Source of the DNA: Actinomycetota bacterium
GTDB lineage: Bacteria > Actinomycetota > Humimicrobiia > Humimicrobiales > Humimicrobiaceae
NCBI GenBank assembly: GCA_028718045.1
Contig: JAQUMQ010000082.1
Location: forward strand, 1 to 6,434
DNA: 6,434 bases
Reading direction: 5' to 3'
The translations under genes were made by a program, and so were the position numbers. Shown in pieces: positions 1 through 6,430 of this stretch. A model generated the notes under the pieces. That model saw nothing but the letters and a program-made list of their open reading frames with translations, searched no databases and was not told the origin of the DNA. How positions within the stretch are numbered: the stretch's first letter is position 1; every line of letters begins with the position of its first letter.

Positions 1-164
1 GAGGAGGAAGACCGCCGGGAGTAAAAACTGCGGCAGATTATGTTCTTAAAAAATTCAGCGGAAATGAACAGAAAGAGCTTGATTTGTTGCTATCACTTTC
101 AGTAGATGCAATAAAAGATTATATCGGTTTTGATATAGAATATTGCATGAATAAATATAATTAA
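1..164 (+). CDS. pth: Peptidyl-tRNA hydrolase, C-terminal fragment (gene cut by window start)
   Basis: Only the last 53 codons are present, read from base 3 to a TAA at 162-164. The peptide begins GGRPPGVKTAADYVLKKF, which matches the conserved Pth C-terminal pattern of an RPP-G segment, then DYVL and F, followed by an acidic helix (NEQKELDLLL). Pth is a cytosolic enzyme that hydrolyses the ester bond of peptidyl-tRNAs that drop off ribosomes, releasing tRNA for reuse. The catalytic His and Asn of the family lie upstream of the window and cannot be checked. Its position directly before mfd is the classic Bacillota order (pth/spoVC then mfd), which supports the call beyond the short match. Nothing suggests it is broken; it is simply truncated by the window edge. 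Confidence 0.87.
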   Translation, partial: GGRPPGVKTAADYVLKKFSGNEQKELDLLLSLSVDAIKDYIGFDIEYCMNKYN

Positions 165-254
165 ATTATACGGACATAACCTCAAAAAAGCAGTGGTTGC
201 TTCGATTTGTTTTAAATTGACTGCAATGCATATCGGCTAGTCTTGGTATTTAAA

Positions 255-3200
255 ATGCCTTTAACTTCACATAATTTTATGTTTTTGGACAATTTTTTAA
301 AAGAAGAAAAATGGCATATGTTTATGGAAAATCCTAAACATAATATTTATGCCAGTGAAAACATATGGCCATTTATAATAGAAGGAATTTATAATTTATT
401 TATGATCCCGTTTATTGTGGTTACGTCTACTTTTGACAAAAGCACCGAACTGGTCGAAGATGCGGAATGTATTGCTGACAAAGAAAAATATCTAAACTAT
501 CCCTCCGTTGGCGAAGGAATTTTTTTTAAAAACAAGCAAATAAACAGCCAGCATCTTTCCGAAAGATTAAGCATATTAAAAAGAATTAATTCTTACAAAA
601 AAGGTGAAAAACCTTTCATAGTTATAGCAAGTGCTTCTTCCATAATCGATCTTATGTCAAGTAGTGCGGGAAGCAGTTTGTCAGACTTTATGATTTCGAA
701 AGGGCAACGATACAACAGAGAAGCCCTGGTGGAAAATCTTATAAATTCCGGATATGAAAGAGTGCACAAAGTTTATGATAAGGGTGAATTTAGCATAAGG
801 GGAGACATCATAGATATTTATGATATCTCAGAAATAAAACCAGTCAGGCTTGATTTTTTTGACGATGATCTGGAAAATATAAACTACTACGATATTTTAT
901 CCCAGGAAAATTGCTTGAATGTAAGTAAAATAACCGTAACCCCGAATATTAATCCATGGAAGATCCAGAATAAAAAAGATGCATTTCTTAAAATAGGAAG
1001 TGTCGGCGAAAAACAGGAATATATTTCCATTATTGACTTATTCAGACAAAAAATTAAAAGATTCGGAATGATAATCTGTGACCCTTTGGAAGTATATCTT
1101 AAGATTAAAAGCGAAATCGATATTCTTGAAAAGTCAATAATTTCAGAAAAAGAAAACCTGATCGTAGAAGATGATGACTTGATAAAAATGCATATTCCCG
1201 AAAAAGATTTTCTTGAAAGGGAAGAAATTACACCAAAGTTTAATTTATGTTCGTCTGGAAAAGAATTTTTTGGTGAAAATGATTTTAAATTCAGCGATAT
1301 AAAAACCCAAAAACAAAACTTCGGCAATCCCGGATCTTTTATCGAAAATTTGAAAAACGACATAAGGAATAATAAAAAAATACTTATATCTTTGGACAAT
1401 AACGAAAGAATCAAAAAAATTCAGGAATTGTTGGTTGAATCCGGCTTAACTTTCGAATTTCTTAACAACAATAAGGATTTTAAGCTCGACGAGATTAAAA
1501 ATAAAGTCGTAAGCTTGCTTAATTTAAAACTTTACAGAGGTTATGAATCCGATATTTTTTCGATTTACGGAGAGCTGGACATATACGAACAAATCGACAC
1601 GAGTAAAAAAATAAGCTTAAAGCTACTTCCAAAAAGTTTTGCTGAATTTAAACCGGGAGATTTTGTTGTCCATAAAGCACATGGAATCGGAAGATATATC
1701 GATATTGTTTCCGAAAACATGGATGGCATAAAAAAAGATTATTTTTTAATTGAATATGCCGATAAGGATAAATTGTATGTTCCTACTTGGCAAGCCGAAA
1801 GAATACATAAATATATCGGAGATAGCGATCCTCAGGTTACGTCATTAAATTCCAAGCAATGGGACAACCTAAAAACCAAAGTAAGAAAATCGGTGAAAAT
1901 TCTTGCCTTGAATCTGGCAAGGCTTTATGCCGAAAGAGAAAAATCAGAAGGTTTTGCTTTTCCTCCTGATAGTCCTTGGCAAAAAGAAATTGAAGATTCG
2001 TTTCCATTCCATGAGACTAAGGATCAGCTTAAAGCCATAGACTATGTCAAAAAGAAGATGCAGGAACCTAAACCCATGGATATTCTGCTTTGCGGAGATG
2101 TAGGGTTTGGCAAAACCGAAATTGCGATAAGGGCAGCATTTAAAACCATGGAAAGCGGAAAACAAGTTCTCATGCTTGTTCCTACAACGATACTTGCCGA
2201 CCAACATTTTAATAATTTTAAAGAAAGATTTAACAATTATCCTGTCAGCGTAGAAGTTTTAAGCAGATTTAAAACAAAATCCGAGCAAAGACAAATCATA
2301 CAGGATTACAGCAAAGGTAAAATCGACATGATTATAGGAACACACAGGATTTTGCAGGATGACATAAAACCAAAAGACATGGGTCTTCTTATTATAGACG
2401 AGGAACAAAGATTTGGAGTAAATGCCAAGGAAAAATTAAAGTTGTTAAAAAAGGAAATCGATGTCCTGACCTTAACGGCAACTCCTATACCGAGAACGCT
2501 TTACATGTCGCTTACCGGAATAAAGGATATAATTTTGATCGAAACCCATCCCGAAAACAGACATCCTATCAAGACATTCGTAGGAAGAAAAAACACGACA
2601 ATAATAAAGATGGCAATCGAAAGGGAAATCGAAAGAGGCGGACAAGTCTACTATGTATCCAACAGAATAGCGGGTATAGATCATTTATGTTTTGAGCTAA
2701 AAAAACTTGTTCCCCGGGCAGAGATAGCAATCACACATGGACGTATGGAAGGAAGACAAATCGAAAAGATAATGGAGGATTTTGTAAATAGAAAGTACAA
2801 TGTTTTGCTTACTACCACGATCATTGAATCCGGCATGGATATCTCAAATGTAAATACTTTGATTGTGGAGAATGCCCAAAGATTTGGACTTTCGCAATTA
2901 TATCAATTAAGAGGCAGAGTGGGTCGTTCATCTGAAAGGGCTTATGCTTATTTTTTCTATACCGACAGAGATAATTTAACCTTAAGTGCACTCGAGAGAC
3001 TTAAAGCTATCGATGAATATACCGAGCTGGGTTCCGGTTATAATATTGCCATGAAGGATCTGGAAATAAGAGGAGCAGGGGAGCTGCTTGGAGCAAACCA
3101 GCATGGCCATATGAATAGTGTCGGTTTTGACTTGTATTGCGAAATAATCAGGGAAGAAATCGAAAGACTTAAAGGAAATGAGCCAAAAGAAGATTTAAAT

Positions 3201-3626
3201 GTGCAAATCGAGCTCCCGGTAAGCGCGTACATTCCCAAAACCTATATCAAGAGTGAAGATGAAAGAATAAATGTTTATAAAAATCTGGCAAATGCGAAAA
3301 GTGTCGAAGAAATAGATAAGCTTAAGTTAGAAGTTTTTGAGAAGTTTGGCGATATTCCTGCGGTGTTCGAAAATCTCATATCCATTTCAAGGATAAAAAT
3401 GCTTTTAAGATCAAAAAATATTTCCAAGATAACTTTTCGTAAAAATAAGGGAATAATAATCAAACCAATTGTTATATCGAAGGGAAAAGCATTAAAATTA
3501 AATCAAAAAAATAAAAATATTGTTTATAGTTTTAAGGATAAATCGATTATAATATCTGTTTTGAATGCTAATATAAAAATGAATGTTATTTCCGGTATCG
3601 TTAGTGATATAATAAGCGTTATTTAA
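255..3626 (+). CDS. mfd: Transcription-repair coupling factor Mfd (TRCF)
   Basis: Mfd is an ATP-driven DNA translocase that binds upstream of stalled RNA polymerase, pushes it off the template and recruits UvrA for nucleotide excision repair. Numbering is from ATG 255 (1123 aa, somewhat shorter than the 1148-1177 aa of E. coli and B. subtilis). Residues 1 to about 300 are the UvrB-like module, with the UvrA-facing GEFSIRGD at 177-184. The RNA polymerase-interaction domain starts at FKPGDFVVHKAHGIGRY (from 465). The translocase motor has Walker A GDVGFGKTE (614-622), DEEQ (715-718), TATPIPRT (741-748), TTTIIESGMD (853-862) and QLRGRVGR (884-891). The relay/TRG segment DLEIRGAGE is at 935-943, and the C-terminal regulatory domain with FEKFGDIP follows. 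All motor motifs are intact. The start is uncertain: TTG 243, ATG 255 and ATG 279 are in frame and none has a Shine-Dalgarno. An in-frame stop at 213-215 limits extension. It is probably cotranscribed with pth. Confidence 0.97.
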   Translation: MPLTSHNFMFLDNFLKEEKWHMFMENPKHNIYASENIWPFIIEGIYNLFMIPFIVVTSTFDKSTELVEDAECIADKEKYLNYPSVGEGIFFKNKQINSQHLSERLSILKRINSYKKGEKPFIVIASASSIIDLMSSSAGSSLSDFMISKGQRYNREALVENLINSGYERVHKVYDKGEFSIRGDIIDIYDISEIKPVRLDFFDDDLENINYYDILSQENCLNVSKITVTPNINPWKIQNKKDAFLKIGSVGEKQEYISIIDLFRQKIKRFGMIICDPLEVYLKIKSEIDILEKSIISEKENLIVEDDDLIKMHIPEKDFLEREEITPKFNLCSSGKEFFGENDFKFSDIKTQKQNFGNPGSFIENLKNDIRNNKKILISLDNNERIKKIQELLVESGLTFEFLNNNKDFKLDEIKNKVVSLLNLKLYRGYESDIFSIYGELDIYEQIDTSKKISLKLLPKSFAEFKPGDFVVHKAHGIGRYIDIVSENMDGIKKDYFLIEYADKDKLYVPTWQAERIHKYIGDSDPQVTSLNSKQWDNLKTKVRKSVKILALNLARLYAEREKSEGFAFPPDSPWQKEIEDSFPFHETKDQLKAIDYVKKKMQEPKPMDILLCGDVGFGKTEIAIRAAFKTMESGKQVLMLVPTTILADQHFNNFKERFNNYPVSVEVLSRFKTKSEQRQIIQDYSKGKIDMIIGTHRILQDDIKPKDMGLLIIDEEQRFGVNAKEKLKLLKKEIDVLTLTATPIPRTLYMSLTGIKDIILIETHPENRHPIKTFVGRKNTTIIKMAIEREIERGGQVYYVSNRIAGIDHLCFELKKLVPRAEIAITHGRMEGRQIEKIMEDFVNRKYNVLLTTTIIESGMDISNVNTLIVENAQRFGLSQLYQLRGRVGRSSERAYAYFFYTDRDNLTLSALERLKAIDEYTELGSGYNIAMKDLEIRGAGELLGANQHGHMNSVGFDLYCEIIREEIERLKGNEPKEDLNVQIELPVSAYIPKTYIKSEDERINVYKNLANAKSVEEIDKLKLEVFEKFGDIPAVFENLISISRIKMLLRSKNISKITFRKNKGIIIKPIVISKGKALKLNQKNKNIVYSFKDKSIIISVLNANIKMNVISGIVSDIISVI

Positions 3627-3635
3627 AGAAATGCA

Positions 3636-3662
3636 TATAAGATTTACCGGTATATTCTTATA
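3636..3662. repeat. Imperfect dyad in the mfd-foldase gap
   Basis: Seven-base arms TATAAGA (3636-3642) and TCTTATA (3656-3662) are perfect reverse complements. Between them lies the 8-base palindrome TACCGGTA (3645-3652), placed almost centrally (2 bases on one side, 3 on the other). The nested symmetry could be a protein-binding operator or a weak RNA hairpin just after the mfd stop codon. It is not a convincing intrinsic terminator: the arms are AT-rich and no uninterrupted T run follows. The function is unknown, and such a dyad can arise by chance in AT-rich DNA. Confidence 0.35.
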
Positions 3663-3685
3663 AAGTAATTTTGTTATTTCTAGAC

Positions 3686-3690
3686 AGGAG
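3686..3690 (+). promoter_or_regulatory. Shine-Dalgarno that fixes the TTG start of the foldase gene
   Basis: AGGAG lies 9 bases before the TTG at 3700-3702. The codons that follow give MKKS and then a signal peptide, so the ribosome-binding site and the protein features agree on a TTG start. It is the only strong Shine-Dalgarno sequence in the window. Confidence 0.8.
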
Positions 3691-3699
3691 AAACATAAA

Positions 3700-4818
3700 T
3701 TGAAAAAGAGTGTTTTTTTATTTTTTATAATTTCGTTAATACTGATATCGACAGTAACATTAAGTGCTTGTACGTCTTCGTTAGCAAATGTGGACGGCTA
3801 TAAAATCACTCAGAAGGAAATCGATAAATATCTAAGCTCGGCAAAAGTTCAAAATCCGGACCTGTTTAAAGAAGAAAACAAAGGCGAGCTCTTAAAGGCA
3901 GAAGCTCAGATTATCGATTATATCATTGCGAACAAGCTTATTGAGAAATATGCGCAAGAAAACAACATATCGTTTACCGAAAAAGAGTTCAACGAAGAGT
4001 ATGACAAATTACAGACGACTTCCTTTAAAACGGTCGAGGAATTTAATAAATATTTAAAAGATAACGGAATCGATGAAGATTTACTAAAGACTCAGCTTAA
4101 AAATCAGCTTCTGGCAAATAAAGTTTACGAAAAAGTAACAACGGGAATAACGGTTGCCGATTCAGAAGTAAGAAAATATTATGACAACAATAAAGATGCA
4201 TTGTTTATTACACCTGCACAGATAAAAATAAGCCATATTCTGATAAAATTCGGAGACCAAGATACTGCAAAAAAAACAAAAGAAGCTGCGCTTGAAAAAA
4301 TAAGGATGGTTCAGCAAAAAATCGATGATGGCGAGACTTTTGAAAATATGGCAAACAAATATTCCGAAGATGAAAATTCAAATACTAAAGGCGGCGACAT
4401 AGGTTATTTTTCGAAAGGCCAGCTTATAGCTGAGTTTGAAAATGTTGCATTTGACTTGAAAGCAGGCGAGATAAGCGGTATCGTCGAAACTACTTATGGT
4501 TTTCATCTTGTTACGGTTACCGATAAGAAAGCCGAAAGCATTAAGACTTTCGACGAAGTCAAGGATTCCATAAAGCAGTATCTTGAAAACAGTTTTAAAA
4601 GCGAAAAATTTAACAGCTTTTTGTTAAGCTTAAAAGATGCCGCGGTAATTAAATATAGCAAAGATATCGAAGAAGTACGCAATGCTACTTCGACCACAGC
4701 TACTCAGACAACTACGTCAACGACCGGCAGCGACACTCAAACAACGACGGAAACCGAAACCGGCGGCGGTAGCCAAAGTTCCACGACGCAGGAGAGTTTG
4801 ATAACTCCAAGCTCTTAG
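3700..4818 (+). CDS. Parvulin-type peptidyl-prolyl isomerase lipoprotein (PrsA/SurA-like foldase)
   Basis: This 372-aa protein is predicted to be a membrane-anchored extracytoplasmic foldase that helps exported proteins fold by cis-trans isomerisation of prolyl bonds. Residues 1-24 are a lipoprotein signal peptide: MKKS, a hydrophobic stretch, then the lipobox LSAC with Cys24 as the lipidated residue. Residues 25 to about 165 are a SurA_N/PrsA-type chaperone region, mostly helical and charged. Residues about 172-272 form the PPIC rotamase domain: ISHIL with His179, the GGDIGYFSKGQL segment, FE-AF, and YGFH with His269. The usual parvulin landmarks are kept. From about 328 to the end is a Thr/Ser-rich tail with no fold (see findings). 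The TTG start is supported by AGGAG 9 bases upstream. A foldase gene right after mfd is common in Clostridia. PrsA is the likely functional equivalent, but orthology is not proven, so no symbol is given. Confidence 0.92.
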   Translation: MKKSVFLFFIISLILISTVTLSACTSSLANVDGYKITQKEIDKYLSSAKVQNPDLFKEENKGELLKAEAQIIDYIIANKLIEKYAQENNISFTEKEFNEEYDKLQTTSFKTVEEFNKYLKDNGIDEDLLKTQLKNQLLANKVYEKVTTGITVADSEVRKYYDNNKDALFITPAQIKISHILIKFGDQDTAKKTKEAALEKIRMVQQKIDDGETFENMANKYSEDENSNTKGGDIGYFSKGQLIAEFENVAFDLKAGEISGIVETTYGFHLVTVTDKKAESIKTFDEVKDSIKQYLENSFKSEKFNSFLLSLKDAAVIKYSKDIEEVRNATSTTATQTTTSTTGSDTQTTTETETGGGSQSSTTQESLITPSS

Positions 4819-4934
4819 TAAACAATCGTTTTTACGTGTTTGGCTAAAGAAAAATTCACTGTTGCGAAAGCGATGGACGATGTAATTAACTTCTGAGAAA
4901 TTATGAAATAAATCGTCGAAAAATTAATTGAAAT

Positions 4935-4940
4935 TATAAT
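4935..4940 (+). promoter_or_regulatory. Possible -10 box immediately before mazG
   Basis: A perfect TATAAT ends 11 bases before the mazG ATG at 4952. Transcription starting about 7 bases downstream would give an almost leaderless mRNA, which would fit the missing Shine-Dalgarno. Against it, no TTGACA-like -35 and no TG extension lie at the right distance, and TATAAT is expected by chance in DNA this AT-rich. Treat it as a candidate only. Confidence 0.22.
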
Positions 4941-4951
4941 GTTTTTTGATT

Positions 4952-5824
4952 ATGAAGATAAATATAAACGAGATCGAAAACGTTAACGATGCAAGGGAAT
5001 TATTTAAGATCTTGATCGAAACACTTGCTTATCTAAGATCTGACGAAGGCTGTGTTTGGGACAGGGAGCAGAATCACGATTCCATAAAAAAAAATATGAT
5101 CGAGGAAGCATATGAAGCTGTCGATGCGATTGAAGATAAAGACTATCAAAGTCTGAAAGGAGAATTGGGCGATCTACTTCTTCAAATCATCTTTCATTCG
5201 CAAATTGCTGTTGAAAACGATGAATTTGATATTTCGGATGTTTTAAAGGAAATAATCAAAAAACTTTATAGGCGACATCCTCATGTTTTTGGCGATAAAA
5301 ATTTCAATACCTCCGAGGAAGTTTTAATAAGTTGGGAAGAGATAAAAAAAACTGAGAGAAAAAGTCATCCTAAAAAAACTCAGTCTATCTTTAACGATAT
5401 CCCCAAAATATTGCCTTCGCTGCATTATGCTTATGAAATACAAAACAGGGCATCCAGATTAGGTTTTGACTGGGATAAAATCGGTGGTATCTTTGATAAG
5501 ATCAAAGAAGAAATAAACGAATTAACGGATGAACTTGAAAAAACAAATAATCCAGTCATACAAGAAGAAAACAATCATGACTCTCGTTTCGAATATATGT
5601 CAAAGGTTAAAAATGAAATAGGAGATATACTATTTAGCATAGTTAATTTAACAAGGCATCTTGGCGTTGATTGCGAGGAATGCTTAAAACATACTTGCAG
5701 CAAATTCATAAGAAGATTCGATGAAATTGAAAAGCTCGCGTTTTTGAGAGGATTTAATTTTAGAGAACTTTCGATTGAAGAAAAAAATAAGCTTTGGGAA
5801 GAAGTAAAAGAAATGGAAGAGTAA
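4952..5824 (+). CDS. mazG: Nucleoside triphosphate pyrophosphohydrolase MazG (stand-alone, two MazG domains)
   Basis: MazG is a cytosolic Mg-dependent enzyme that hydrolyses NTPs and dNTPs to NMP and pyrophosphate, cleaning non-canonical nucleotides. Numbering from ATG 4952 gives 290 aa, against 263 in E. coli. The N-terminal domain has GCVWDREQ (33-40; many homologues have GCPWD), the metal motif E52-x-x-E55 in EEAYE and E71-x-x-D74 in GELGD, then RHPHVF (108-113). The C-terminal domain has LGFDW (170-174), E187-x-x-E190 in EEINE and E222-x-x-D225 in NEIGDILF. Both metal sites look complete. The stretch between the last two motifs (about 195-218) is longer than in E. coli and polar. The protein lacks the N-terminal tetrapyrrole-methylase domain of Bacillus YabN. 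TTG 4946, two codons upstream, is a possible alternative start; neither has a Shine-Dalgarno. The stop codon lies inside a 17-bp tandem repeat. Confidence 0.96.
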   Translation: MKININEIENVNDARELFKILIETLAYLRSDEGCVWDREQNHDSIKKNMIEEAYEAVDAIEDKDYQSLKGELGDLLLQIIFHSQIAVENDEFDISDVLKEIIKKLYRRHPHVFGDKNFNTSEEVLISWEEIKKTERKSHPKKTQSIFNDIPKILPSLHYAYEIQNRASRLGFDWDKIGGIFDKIKEEINELTDELEKTNNPVIQEENNHDSRFEYMSKVKNEIGDILFSIVNLTRHLGVDCEECLKHTCSKFIRRFDEIEKLAFLRGFNFRELSIEEKNKLWEEVKEMEE

Positions 5825-5836
5825 AAGAAATGGAAA
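5803..5836 (+). repeat. 17-bp tandem duplication spanning the mazG stop codon
   Basis: Two head-to-tail copies, 5803-5819 and 5820-5836, match at 16 of 17 bases; the unit is AGTAAAAGAAATGGAA plus G or A. The first copy encodes the end of MazG (VKEMEE). The stop TAA at 5822-5824 is formed inside the second copy, which is shifted by two frames. Read in its own frame the second copy encodes VKEMEK followed by TAA at 5839-5841, which looks like the older gene end. Confidence 0.9.
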
Positions 5837-5870
5837 AATAATATTTTATTTAATGAATGATTTGATGCTC

Positions 5871-5898
5871 TTTACATTAAATCAATTTAATATATAAT
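5871..5898 (+). promoter_or_regulatory. Sigma-A-type promoter upstream of the divIC/ftsB-like gene
   Basis: TTTACA (5871-5876, five of six matches to the -35 consensus) is separated by 16 bases from a perfect TATAAT (5893-5898). The predicted transcription start is near 5905, giving a 5' leader of about 85 bases before the ATG at 5990. This is the best promoter match in the window, and it lies in the AT-rich gap after mazG. The spacer holds an inverted repeat, ATTAAA-TCAA-TTTAAT (5876-5891), whose significance is unknown. High AT content raises the chance of false matches. Confidence 0.55.
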
Positions 5899-5989
5899 AC
5901 ATTTATATAAATAGTCATTTAGTTAAAAATAATAAAAACGTAGCAACATCATATATCATTAGTGAAAAAATAGTAGCATTATAATAGAT

Positions 5990-6430
5990 ATGGGCAGAAA
6001 TACAAAAGTTGTAAGCAGTATTTCCCGAAAAACAAAATTAAATATGGTAAGCGTTATTTTTATTCTCTTCGTTATTATAAGTATAATATTTTCGATTAAT
6101 CCTATCGTTTCGATGATTGACAAAAGAAATCAAATTTCCTCGCTTGAGAGTAAGCTCAATTTAATAAGAAAGGAAAACATCGAGTTTCTCGCATTGGAAA
6201 AGAGTTTGTATGAAGAAGAAATGATAAAAAATGAGGCATTAAAGCAATTTAATTTTACTTCTTCCGATGACAAAGTCGTATATCAAATAAATGAAGTAGA
6301 TAAACTAAAAAGAAATGGCAGCTCCATAAATGATCTTGAGGGTAAGGAAAAAGCAATATATTCCAATAATAACTTATGGGAAAATCTGAAGATTCTTTAT
6401 TATAAAGAAATTTATAAAGAACAAAATTAA
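5990..6430 (+). CDS. FtsB/DivIC-type septum formation protein
   Basis: This 146-aa single-pass membrane protein fits the FtsB/DivIC family, bitopic divisome proteins that pair with FtsL and help switch on septal peptidoglycan synthesis. The basic N-terminus (residues 1-18, rich in Arg and Lys) should be cytoplasmic. A transmembrane helix spans about 20-36 (VSVIFILFVIISIIFSI). A coiled coil of about 44-80 follows, with Ile/Leu at heptad-like spacing. The segment EALKQFNFTSSDDKVVYQI (82-100) occupies the place of the family's 'A-x-x-x-LG-x-x-x-x-GE-x-x' motif, but with Phe-Asn for Leu-Gly and Asp-Asp for Gly-Glu. The last 45 residues form an extra polar tail. Recognition rests on architecture and on its place after mazG, where divIC lies in Bacillota, rather than on strong identity. 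No Shine-Dalgarno precedes the ATG. Met19 (6044) is an alternative start but would remove the basic N-terminus. The gene probably uses the promoter at 5871-5898. Confidence 0.8.
   Translation: MGRNTKVVSSISRKTKLNMVSVIFILFVIISIIFSINPIVSMIDKRNQISSLESKLNLIRKENIEFLALEKSLYEEEMIKNEALKQFNFTSSDDKVVYQINEVDKLKRNGSSINDLEGKEKAIYSNNNLWENLKILYYKEIYKEQN

Noticed and set aside
188..202. Small hairpin AAGCA-GTGGT-TGCTT followed by a T-rich stretch after pth, as an intrinsic terminator
   Set aside because: The stem has only five pairs with two G-C pairs, and the downstream T run is interrupted (CGATTTGTTTT). An alternative GCAGT/ACTGC pairing (190-194 with 220-224) has a long loop. Neither is stable enough to call.
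217..222. TTGACT as a -35 box of an mfd promoter
   Set aside because: No acceptable -10 hexamer lies 15-19 bases downstream; the nearest TATTTA is 24 bases away and overlaps the start region.
887..1414. Long open frame (175 codons) on the minus strand inside mfd
   Set aside because: It lies wholly within the well-supported mfd coding sequence, its product is Ser/Phe/Leu/Ile-rich as expected of an antisense shadow of AT-rich coding DNA, and it matches no family I recognise. The shorter minus-strand frames within mfd and the foldase gene were dropped for the same reason.
4876..4917. Inverted repeat GACGAT/ATCGTC with inner TAATT/AATTA in the gap before mazG, as a structured RNA or terminator
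   Set aside because: The pairing is interrupted by a lopsided internal loop, the inner stem is all A-T, and no T tract follows.
5980..5985. TATAAT just before the divIC-like ATG as a -10 box
   Set aside because: Transcription would start at or inside the start codon at 5990, and no -35 is present. The promoter at 5871-5898 is far better placed.
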